Part shown: in pieces, positions 22,657 to 29,634 of the stretch | Position numbering within the stretch: position 1 is the stretch's first letter | Layout: each line of letters opens with the position of its first letter | Assembly (NCBI GenBank): GCA_009785505.1 | Contig: WQWA01000012.1 | Location: 1 to 45,836 of the forward strand | Direction: 5' to 3' | Source: Bacteroidales bacterium | Lineage (GTDB): Bacteria; Bacteroidota; Bacteroidia; Bacteroidales; P3 | DNA length: 45,836 bases | Position numbers and translations under genes: made by a program | The notes under the pieces: model-generated | Seen by the model: the letters and a program-made list of their open reading frames with translations, nothing else | Database searches by the model: none | What the model was told of the DNA's origin: nothing

Positions 22657-23450
22657 CTATTCCAAATTTCCCAGGCTTGATCGGCTTGCAAGTGTAACAT
22701 TTCGAGGCCATTTTTAACTACGGCACCTTGTGCTTTGGATTTTTTCAGAAACAAAGTTTCTTCGGGAGTATAAACCAAATCGCAACATAAAAAATCCGAT
22801 GTGATTTTCTCGTAAGGCAAATCCGGATAACTATCCACATTAGGCGTCATCCCAAGCGGAGTTGTGTTGATGATTATATTGAAACTATCGTCGTCATTGC
22901 GAACGGAGTGAAGCAATCCAGACATAGATTGCTTCGAGCTTTCGCTCTCGCAATGACGGTCTTCTAATAAATCTCGATACGTCAATAAATCCGATGTTTT
23001 CTGTCGAGAAACAAATTGATAAGGAATTTTATGCTTTCGCAAAACAAATGCTGCAGCCATTGCCGCACCGCCCGTTCCAAGAATTAATGCAGAACGATGA
23101 TGCTGTTTCAAAAGCGGTAAAAAACTTTGTTCAAATCCGAAAACATCGGAATTATAGCCGATAAGTCTTCCGTTTTTTTGAAATTTTATGACATTTACAG
23201 CACCGACTTCGCTTGCCGATTCGTCCAACTCGTCCAAATACGGCATCACCGTTTTTTTGTGCGGAATTGTAACATTCAGACCACACAAATCGGGATGTTT
23301 CTTAAGAAATTCCGGAAACTCGGAAACATTCGACATCGGGAACAGTTCGTAGGTATGATTGTTCAAGTTTTCACATTCAAATTTCTTCTCAAAATAGCCT
23401 TTCGAAAAAGATACATTCAGAGGAAAGCCTATGAGTCCAAATTTTTTCAT
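22653..23450 (-). CDS. aroE: shikimate dehydrogenase with an in-frame palindromic-repeat insert
   Basis: The 265-residue enzyme reduces 3-dehydroshikimate with NADPH (chorismate pathway). Shikimate contacts S-F-S (14-16), N-V-T-I-P-H-K with catalytic Lys65, G-Y-N-S-D with Asp102, the nucleotide loop G-T-G-G-A-A (125-130) and N-T-T-P-L-G-M (195-201) are intact. Residues about 165-188 (R-H-C-E-S-E-S-S-K-Q-S...R-N-D-D-D) are encoded by the CGTCATTGCGA palindrome at 22892-22958. They lie in the NADP domain after the V-S-R-Q-K phosphate-binding stretch. Core motifs on both sides stay in frame, so the enzyme may be active. It is monocistronic from the box at 23468. Confidence 0.92.
   Translation of the reverse strand: MKKFGLIGFPLNVSFSKGYFEKKFECENLNNHTYELFPMSNVSEFPEFLKKHPDLCGLNVTIPHKKTVMPYLDELDESASEVGAVNVIKFQKNGRLIGYNSDVFGFEQSFLPLLKQHHRSALILGTGGAAMAAAFVLRKHKIPYQFVSRQKTSDLLTYRDLLEDRHCESESSKQSMSGLLHSVRNDDDSFNIIINTTPLGMTPNVDSYPDLPYEKITSDFLCCDLVYTPEETLFLKKSKAQGAVVKNGLEMLHLQADQAWEIWNS
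22892..22958. repeat. CGTCATTGCGA-family palindromic element inside aroE
   Basis: The outer arms CGTCATTGCGA/TCGCAATGACG and inner arms GAAGCAATC/GATTGCTTC make a two-tier palindrome of 67 bases. The same layout occurs at 32815-32885 and 36872-36946. On the aroE strand it reads R-H-C-E-S-E-S-S-K-Q-S with no stop. Confidence 0.9.
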
Positions 23451-23467
23451 ACAAATTGTATTCTGTA

Positions 23468-23475
23468 CAAAGATA
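23468..23475 (-). promoter_or_regulatory. -7 promoter box for aroE
   Basis: TATCTTTG on the minus strand, 17 bases from the ATG at 23450, directly after the ppdK terminator. Confidence 0.75.
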
Positions 23476-23485
23476 CAAAAAAAAA

Positions 23486-23504
23486 TCGAAACACAAGGTT
23501 TCGA
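23486..23504 (-). terminator. rho-independent terminator of ppdK
   Basis: TCGAAAC and GTTTCGA form a 7-bp stem with a five-base loop, followed on the minus strand by nine T (23477-23485). A T-run also flanks the other side. Confidence 0.8.
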
Positions 23505-23525
23505 TTTTTTTAACAGACTTACAGT

Positions 23526-26234
23526 CTATTTACCATGCTTGATCGCAGCTTGAGCAGCAGCCAAACGTGCGATTGGTACACGGTATGGTGAACAACTCAC
23601 GTAGTTCAAACCATTCAGATAACAAAATTCTACCGATTTCGGATCGCCGCCTTGTTCGCCGCAAATACCTACTTTGAGGTTGGGACGTCCTTTGCGGCCA
23701 CGCTCGCAAGCCATCGTAATCAACTCGCCAACGCCTTTTGGATCGATTGTTTGGAACGGATCTTTATCCAAAATTCCTTTGTCAACGTATTCCGGCAAGA
23801 AAACACTCGCATCATCACGGCTGAAACCGTAGGTCATCTGCGTTAAATCGTTTGTTCCGAAAGAGAAAAATTCTGCAGTTTTCGCCATACTTTCTGCCAA
23901 GAAACAAGCGCGTGGAATTTCAATCATCGTACCATACAAATAGTCGATTTTCACACCGAATTTTTTGCAAACTTCTTCGTGAACTTTGTCTACAGAGGCT
24001 TTTTTGATAACCAACTCACGTCCACCGATAGTAACAGGAACCATGATTTCCGGTTTTGGGTTTTTACCGTCTTTCATCAACTCTGCAGTTGCTTCAAACA
24101 ACGCACGCACCTGCATTTCCGTGATGGCCGGATAAGTGATGCCCAAACGAACACCGCGGTGTCCCATCATAGGGTTGATTTCGTGAAGATCATTTACGCG
24201 GTTAACTACATCTTCAACAGTAATACCAAGTGCATCGGCAAGTTGTTTTTGATTTTCGGGAGTTTGCGGTGCAAATTCATGCAACGGTGGGTCGAGCAAA
24301 CGGAATGTAACCGGAAGTCCGTCCATCGCAACCATCGTTTCTTTCATATCTTTTTTCACAAACGGTTCAAGTTCGTCAATCGCTTTTTGGCGCTCTACGT
24401 CATTTCCTGCCAAAATCATTTTACGCAAAACGAACAAAGGTGCCTCTGCTCCTTTTCCGTAGAACATGTGCTCTGTGCGGAACAAACCGATACCTTCTGC
24501 TCCAAAACTCTTTGCCAAAAGTGCATCTTCAGCAGTCTCTGCATTCGTGCGAACGCCCATGGTACGATACTTATCTACAATTTTCATGAATTCCTGGAAT
24601 TGTGGATTCTCAGTAGATTCCATCAATTTCAAAGCACCTTCGTAAGCATGTCCTTTGGTTCCGTTCAAGGTTAAAATATCGCCTTCTTTAATCACAATAT
24701 CCGTACCTTTTATATAAGCGATTTTTTTGTCTTCCTGAACATCTAAAACGCCTGCACCTACGATACAGCACTTACCCCAACCGCGAGCTACAAGAGCTGC
24801 GTGAGAAGTCATACCGCCTAAAGACGTCAAAATTCCGTCTGCAACGCGCATACCATCAACATCTTCCGGATTGGTTTCTTTACGAACCAACAACACTTTT
24901 TCGCCACGACGCGTCCACTCAACGGCATCTTCCGAAGAAAACACAACTTTTCCAACAGCGGCACCCGGTCCTGCAGGCAAACCTTTACAAAGCAAGTTTG
25001 CAGTTGCTTCGATTTTTGGGTCACAAATTGGATGAAGTAATTCGTCTAATTGCTCAGGTTTTACACGTGTTACAGCAGTTTTTTCGTCGATCAAACCTTC
25101 GCTCAACATATCCATCGCCATTTTCAGAGCGGCAGTTCCTGTGCTTTTTCCAACACGGCATTGCAACATGTAAAGTTTGCCTTCTTGAATAGTAAATTCG
25201 ATGTCTAACATGTCTTTGTACTCAGTCTCCAAACGCATACAAGTATCGTCAAGTTCTTTGTAAAGGCTTGGCCATAATTCTTGCAATGAAGGTAAGTGTT
25301 TGTTTTGCTCGTTTTTTGTATCAGAGTTGAGCGGATTTGGTGTGCGAATACCTGCAACCACATCTTCGCCTTGAGCGTTTGGCAACCATTCACCATAAAA
25401 AACTTTAGTTCCAACGGCCGGATCACGAGTAAATCCAACACCTGTAGCCGATGTGTCGCCCATATTTCCGAATACCATCGCTTGAATGTTTACGGCAGTT
25501 CCCCAATCGTCCGGAATGTTTTCGATTCTGCGGTAAGAAACTGCTTTTTTTCCGTTCCAACTTTTGAAAACCGCTTTAATCGCGCCTTCCAACTGAACTT
25601 TTGGATCATCCGGAAAGTCAGTACCCATCACTTCTTTCACTTTCGCTTTGAATTTTTCCGCTAACGTTTTCATATCGTCGGCTGTCAATTCGATATCACC
25701 TTCGTAGCCTTTTTCTTCTTTGTAATGCTCAAGCATATCGTCCAACTGACGACGAATACCTTTATCCAAACCTTCGGCTTTGTCCATCACAACATCAGCA
25801 TACATCATAATCAAACGACGATACGAGTCATAAACAAAACGTGGATTGTTAGTTTTTTTGATAATTCCGGGCAAAGTTGCCGAACACAAACCAATGTTCA
25901 AAACAGTGTCCATCATTCCCGGCATAGAGCCACGAGAACCCGAACGAGCCGACATCAACAACGGATTTTCAGCATCGCCGTATTTCATTCCCATATCTTT
26001 TTCGACAAATTCCATGCCTTTCCAAACTTCTTCCATCAAACCTTTTGGAAGTTGGCAATCATTAGCATAATAATCTGTACAACATTCTGTTGTAATTGTT
26101 AAACCTGCCGGAACAGGCAAGCCCATTAGGCACATTTCGGCAAGGTTCGCACCTTTTCCACCGAGTAATTCTTTCATGTCCGCTTTTCCTTCAGCAGTTT
26201 TTGCGCCGAAACTGTAAACATACTTTTTTGACAT
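23526..26234 (-). CDS. ppdK: pyruvate, phosphate dikinase
   Basis: The 902-residue enzyme interconverts pyruvate + ATP + Pi with PEP + AMP + PPi. The N-terminal ATP-grasp domain (K-E-L-L-G-G-K-G-A-N-L-A-E-M near 21-34; S-A-R-S-G-S-R-G-S-M-P-G-M-M-D-T 95-110), the swivelling His domain (L-G-G-M-T-S-H-A-A, phospho-His478) and the C-terminal PEP/pyruvate barrel (G-I-C-G-E-Q-G-G-D-P near the end) are all present. The length is normal. It is monocistronic, with a -7 box at 26295 and a terminator at 23486. In anaerobic Bacteroidales it serves PPi-linked glycolysis or gluconeogenesis. Confidence 0.97.
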   Translation of the reverse strand: MSKKYVYSFGAKTAEGKADMKELLGGKGANLAEMCLMGLPVPAGLTITTECCTDYYANDCQLPKGLMEEVWKGMEFVEKDMGMKYGDAENPLLMSARSGSRGSMPGMMDTVLNIGLCSATLPGIIKKTNNPRFVYDSYRRLIMMYADVVMDKAEGLDKGIRRQLDDMLEHYKEEKGYEGDIELTADDMKTLAEKFKAKVKEVMGTDFPDDPKVQLEGAIKAVFKSWNGKKAVSYRRIENIPDDWGTAVNIQAMVFGNMGDTSATGVGFTRDPAVGTKVFYGEWLPNAQGEDVVAGIRTPNPLNSDTKNEQNKHLPSLQELWPSLYKELDDTCMRLETEYKDMLDIEFTIQEGKLYMLQCRVGKSTGTAALKMAMDMLSEGLIDEKTAVTRVKPEQLDELLHPICDPKIEATANLLCKGLPAGPGAAVGKVVFSSEDAVEWTRRGEKVLLVRKETNPEDVDGMRVADGILTSLGGMTSHAALVARGWGKCCIVGAGVLDVQEDKKIAYIKGTDIVIKEGDILTLNGTKGHAYEGALKLMESTENPQFQEFMKIVDKYRTMGVRTNAETAEDALLAKSFGAEGIGLFRTEHMFYGKGAEAPLFVLRKMILAGNDVERQKAIDELEPFVKKDMKETMVAMDGLPVTFRLLDPPLHEFAPQTPENQKQLADALGITVEDVVNRVNDLHEINPMMGHRGVRLGITYPAITEMQVRALFEATAELMKDGKNPKPEIMVPVTIGGRELVIKKASVDKVHEEVCKKFGVKIDYLYGTMIEIPRACFLAESMAKTAEFFSFGTNDLTQMTYGFSRDDASVFLPEYVDKGILDKDPFQTIDPKGVGELITMACERGRKGRPNLKVGICGEQGGDPKSVEFCYLNGLNYVSCSPYRVPIARLAAAQAAIKHGK

Positions 26235-26294
26235 TGTGTTAATTGTTTTTTATGGTTTATATTCTATGTTAATTTTTTGACCGTAATGGGCTTG

Positions 26295-26302
26295 CAAAGA
26301 TA
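26295..26302 (-). promoter_or_regulatory. -7 promoter box for ppdK
   Basis: TATCTTTG on the minus strand with a TTGAC -33-like element upstream; about 60 bases of leader precede the ATG at 26234. Confidence 0.75.
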
Positions 26303-26354
26303 CAAAAAAAAAATGAATTTGTCAAGTTGAGAATGGCAATCTTTTTCGGCTGTG

Positions 26355-26445
26355 TTATTAACAATTTCGGGAAGTTATCAACATTTTAACATTATTTAAG
26401 GAATTTTTTATACGAAAAACGTTTTTTTTGCGTTTATATAGATGA
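26355..26445 (+). repeat. 91-bp leader repeat, copy B (inverted partner of 1024-1114)
   Basis: 85 of 91 bases match copy A read on its minus strand, with no gaps. TTATCAACA lies at 26375-26383. The right end (G-A-T-G-A) is 18 bases from the start of the PBECR-like gene, so the repeat supplies most of its upstream region. No TAnnTTTG box is seen inside, which would suggest another promoter type or post-transcriptional control. Confidence 0.85.
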
Positions 26446-26463
26446 ATAAAATAGCAAATCCGT

Positions 26464-26946
26464 ATGAAAATTGAACTACAAATCACTGAAGCCAAAGAGA
26501 AAATCAAAAAAGTTTTGTCTGCCGACAAAGATACTTCGAGAGGTCTTGTAAAAGAAACGATATTGCCGGTATCGGAAAAAGAAGCAAAGATACTGAGTGG
26601 AATAACAGGACTAGATATCACAACACAATACAAGCACGTTGTAGATAAAAGCGGACTCAATCATGCGTTTGGCGAACATGGGCACGATAGTGAAAAGTTA
26701 AGAGGGCAAAGAAAATTAACGGAAAATGATGTTTTGCGAATTCCTGAAGTCATAACAAGTTATGATTCTGTAAAAATTCCGCTAAATTCAAAGGGCGAAC
26801 AAATTAAATCTGCTCAAAAAAATACTATAATACAATATGAAAAAACTTTCGATGACGGGACGACATACTATGTTGAAGAAGTTCGAACAGGGAAAAAAGA
26901 ATTTGCATTAGCGACTATGTGGATAAAAGAAAAAGGAAAGGTGTAG
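26464..26946 (+). CDS. PBECR-like (Barnase/EndoU/Colicin/RelE-type) putative nuclease domain protein
   Basis: The 160-residue protein resembles the phage-type Barnase-EndoU-ColicinE5/D-RelE-like nuclease domains normally found at the C-terminus of phage MuF or large toxin proteins. Visible signs are the G-L-N-H-A-F-G-E-H-G-H-D-S-E-K-L-R-G-Q core, L-T-E-N-D-V-L-R-I-P-E-V-I, and the final F-D-D-G-T-T-Y-Y-V-E-E-V-R-T-G-K-K-E. Here it stands alone with a 75-residue N-terminal part lacking signal peptide. No immunity gene is adjacent. Its upstream region is the 91-bp repeat shared with the KilA-N gene. Family assignment is from memory of motif layout; RNase activity is inference. Confidence 0.6.
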   Translation: MKIELQITEAKEKIKKVLSADKDTSRGLVKETILPVSEKEAKILSGITGLDITTQYKHVVDKSGLNHAFGEHGHDSEKLRGQRKLTENDVLRIPEVITSYDSVKIPLNSKGEQIKSAQKNTIIQYEKTFDDGTTYYVEEVRTGKKEFALATMWIKEKGKV

Positions 26947-26955
26947 AACCTTTCC
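26935..26955 (+). terminator. hairpin at the end of the PBECR-like gene
   Basis: GGAAAGGT and ACCTTTCC form an 8-bp stem overlapping the stop codon, followed by a weak TTTATT. Confidence 0.55.
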
Positions 26956-27085
26956 TTTATTGAGAAACGAGCCAACGATGAATGTATTTAATTCCCCGAG
27001 CTCCAAACGTCCGCAACGACTTCTCCATTTTCAGAGTACAGAGTACAAAGTTACGACTTTTTTTTCAATTTTGCAATTTTATTTG

Positions 27086-27093
27086 TATATTTG
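27086..27093 (+). promoter_or_regulatory. -7 promoter box for the DUF5700-like gene
   Basis: TATATTTG, 15 bases before the ATG at 27109; it rules out the longer frame starting at 27091. Confidence 0.7.
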
Positions 27094-27108
27094 CAAAAAA
27101 TTATCGCT

Positions 27109-28320
27109 ATGAAAAAATCACTACTTTTAGCCTGCCTTTTTCTTTTTTGTGCGCTGGGAAAGGCCCAAATTACCATTCACACCGCCCAAATTGAGGCATT
27201 TCACGCCCTTATGACGTATATTGAAAAAAAAGCAGGTGGAAAACTAAGTTGTGAATGTTTTGACGGTGTTGATTTACAAGCCGTTTTTGATAGAAATAGC
27301 AAAGATAGCACTTTGAATGTTCTTATAGAAAATTTGCTGAACTCAAGCCCATATTATTTGCCGGAAAGAATAAGAAATATCAGAGTTTGGCTTACTGATG
27401 ATGGTGAAGCGACAGCACAAGGTAAAGATGCATACAGAGTTGCCTTTACCATTCTGCCGAATTTTTGTGTAAATATGAATGCTGGAATGCCCAAAATTTG
27501 GATACGATATTGGAATCACGAAGACAGAGAGCAAGTTGATAATGCAATAATCGAATTTAAGGCAAATCAAAAAGAAATCATCAAAAATGTAAAATCAAGC
27601 ATTAAAGGATTGTTGCCTAACGATGTCGATATGAGTCCTGAAATCAACATTCATATTATTACTGCCGGAAACAGAGGTGATCACATGGTTGGTAATGATA
27701 TAATGATGGAGATGATTTGGCGATTGCTCTACGAGGGCTTTGACCTTTCGCACTTTACTAAAGTGCTAAAACACGAAATGCATCACGTTTATTATATACC
27801 GTGGCTTGCCGAAAGATTTGGAAATAAAGAACGCAACGAAGGCGAGAGACTTTTATGGAGATATCAGAAAAGTTTTATAATTGAAGGTGTCGCTACGTTT
27901 TTTGATTTTCCTCTTATTAGTCCGGAAGGTAAACAAATGTCCGCCAACAGAGAGTTAATTACAGAACTTTTCGACGAATGGATTTATGTCATGCGGGGCT
28001 TGATGGGCGATTCTCCTCGAGAAGCATTTGCGATATATCAAAATGCTTGGGGCGATGTTTCCGTTGAACGATTGAAAAGATTTTGGCCGGGAGATCCGGA
28101 TTCAATACAATTTGCAGGTCGCCCCACTGCGATATATTATGTGAGCTTCAATGTGTACAAATTAATACTTGAACACGGCGGACACGAAAAATTAAGATTT
28201 GTTATCGAAAATCCCGAAAAACTGCTTTCGGTTTTCAACGAACTTCATACGGATTGTATGATTGTTCCTCGAATTCCCGAAGATATTGTAGTTTTGTGGC
28301 AGAATAATCTTGAGTCATAA
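27109..28320 (+). CDS. secreted putative zinc peptidase (DUF5700-like)
   Basis: The 403-residue protein has a signal peptide (M-K-K-S-L-L-L-A-C-L-F-L-F-C-A-L-G-K-A, cleavage near 19-20). It has a gluzincin-like site, H-E-M-H-H (222-226; H222, E223, H226 fit HExxH), with a downstream Glu in I-I-E-G-V-A-T-F (E259) as likely third zinc ligand. The layout fits DUF5700, predicted zinc-dependent peptidases of Bacteroidota. The substrate is unknown; it acts in periplasm or outside. It is monocistronic, between the PBECR-like gene and rpsP, without link to either. Confidence 0.7.
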   Translation: MKKSLLLACLFLFCALGKAQITIHTAQIEAFHALMTYIEKKAGGKLSCECFDGVDLQAVFDRNSKDSTLNVLIENLLNSSPYYLPERIRNIRVWLTDDGEATAQGKDAYRVAFTILPNFCVNMNAGMPKIWIRYWNHEDREQVDNAIIEFKANQKEIIKNVKSSIKGLLPNDVDMSPEINIHIITAGNRGDHMVGNDIMMEMIWRLLYEGFDLSHFTKVLKHEMHHVYYIPWLAERFGNKERNEGERLLWRYQKSFIIEGVATFFDFPLISPEGKQMSANRELITELFDEWIYVMRGLMGDSPREAFAIYQNAWGDVSVERLKRFWPGDPDSIQFAGRPTAIYYVSFNVYKLILEHGGHEKLRFVIENPEKLLSVFNELHTDCMIVPRIPEDIVVLWQNNLES

Positions 28321-28380
28321 GCCAATTTCCTAATCGAAAAAAAATGTGTCGAGAAATTTGGCAAATCCAAAAAAAAGTCG

Positions 28381-28388
28381 TATCTTTG
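28381..28388 (+). promoter_or_regulatory. -7 promoter box for rpsP
   Basis: TATCTTTG with TTTG at 28357-28360 (20-base spacer), 27 bases before the ATG. Confidence 0.85.
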
Positions 28389-28415
28389 CAATCAAATTTT
28401 TAAAACTAAAAAATT

Positions 28416-29051
28416 ATGCCGGTAAGAATCAGACTACAAAGACAAGGTAAAAAGGGGCAACCTTTTTATCACATTGTCGTAGCGGATGGTCGTGCACCAC
28501 GAGACGGAAAATTTATTGAAAAGCTCGGCACGTACAACCCTATGACTAATCCTGCAACAGTTACTGTTGATGTGGATAAAGCTGTTAAATGGATGCGCAA
28601 CGGTGCACAACCATCAGACACAGCAAAAACATTGCTTTCGCACAAAGGTGCGATGCTGAAACACCACTTGTTGAAAGGTGTTGACAAAGGTGCGTTGACT
28701 CTTGAACAAGCCGAAACAAAATTCCAAACGTGGGTTGCAGAAAAAGAAACTAAAATCAATGCAGTTGCGCTTGAAAACAAAAACGAAGCTCGTAATGCCG
28801 CAAAAAAACGCTTGGAAGCTGAAGCCAAAGTGAATGAGGCAAAAGCCAAAGCCGTTGAAGCGAAAAAGATTGCCGCTGAAAAAGCTGCTTCTAAAAAATC
28901 TGATGACGACTCTGCTACTGAAGAAGTAACAGCTGAAGTTGCCACGGAAGAAGTTGTTGTAGAAGAAACACCTGCAGTTGAAGAGCCAGTGGCGGAAATT
29001 GCCCCTGCTGTTGAAGAAACTCCGGCAGAGGAAGAAAAACCTGCGGAATAA
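28416..29051 (+). CDS. rpsP: 30S ribosomal protein S16 with long charged C-terminal tail
   Basis: Residues 1-80 are S16 (M-P-V-R-I-R-L-Q-R-Q-G-K-K-G-Q-P-F-Y-H-I-V-V-A-D, then K-L-G-T-Y-N-P). Residues about 105-155 form an Ala/Lys/Glu-rich probable helix, and 158-211 an acidic Glu/Val/Pro/Ala repeat tail. Bacteroidota S16 is often extended, but at 211 residues this is on the long side from what I know. It is monocistronic with strong promoter and terminator. The classic rpsP-rimM-trmD order is broken: rimM lies just downstream, facing the other way. Confidence 0.95.
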   Translation: MPVRIRLQRQGKKGQPFYHIVVADGRAPRDGKFIEKLGTYNPMTNPATVTVDVDKAVKWMRNGAQPSDTAKTLLSHKGAMLKHHLLKGVDKGALTLEQAETKFQTWVAEKETKINAVALENKNEARNAAKKRLEAEAKVNEAKAKAVEAKKIAAEKAASKKSDDDSATEEVTAEVATEEVVVEETPAVEEPVAEIAPAVEETPAEEEKPAE

Positions 29052-29067
29052 TTTCAGTGAAAAAACG

Positions 29068-29100
29068 ATAGGGCGATGCATTGCGTTGCCCTATTTTTTT
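29068..29100 (+). terminator. rho-independent terminator of rpsP
   Basis: ATAGGGC and GCCCTAT flank a 13-base loop that can extend the stem, followed by seven T. Confidence 0.85.
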
Positions 29101-29623
29101 ATCCCAAATAAAAATCAATCAACCCTTCCGGTGCCTGTGTTGTGATACTGTGATTCTCACGATTAACTTCCACAATAAAATCATCTAAAATCGGAATTAA
29201 AATTTCTTTTCCTGAGAGGTGTTTGATTTGAAAAATCGGCTGAGGGCCATTATCCATCACGCTTTCCAGCGTTCCGATTTCACCATGATTTACATCTTTC
29301 ATTGAGAAGCCAAGTACTTCGTGAAAATAAAATTTATTGCCCTCTAATTTTGGTAGTACACTCAAAGGTAAATACAGTTTCGCACCAATTATGAATTGTA
29401 CGTTGTCGGTATGCACATCTTGAAATCTCACAACAGCGTGATTGTTTTTCAAGCGGATGTTTTCGATGAAGTAGGGGATTAATTGCCCTTTCAATTCTAC
29501 AAAAACGGCGTCTAATTTGGCATAATTTTTGGGCTCGTCCACGTCCAAATAGATATCTACTTCACCTTTATAGCCAAAAGGTTTGGTGATATTTCCGAGG
29601 TAGAAGCAATCTGTGATGTTCAT
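29099..29623 (-). CDS. rimM: 16S rRNA processing protein RimM
   Basis: The 174-residue protein has an N-terminal RimM barrel (Y-L-G-N-I-T-K-P-F-G-Y-K-G-E-V, about 8-22) and a C-terminal PRC barrel (V-L-G-F-S-M, I-G-T-L-E-S-V, I-L-I-P-I-L-D-D-F-I). It assists 30S head maturation and binds S19. Last gene of the minus-strand miaB operon, 11 bases after argS; it ends in the rpsP terminator region. Confidence 0.94.
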   Translation of the reverse strand: MNITDCFYLGNITKPFGYKGEVDIYLDVDEPKNYAKLDAVFVELKGQLIPYFIENIRLKNNHAVVRFQDVHTDNVQFIIGAKLYLPLSVLPKLEGNKFYFHEVLGFSMKDVNHGEIGTLESVMDNGPQPIFQIKHLSGKEILIPILDDFIVEVNRENHSITTQAPEGLIDFYLG

Positions 29624-29634
29624 TTTTTTTATTT

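Noticed and set aside
23979-24674. 231-codon plus-strand frame opposite ppdK
   Set aside because: Shadow of ppdK, no family features.
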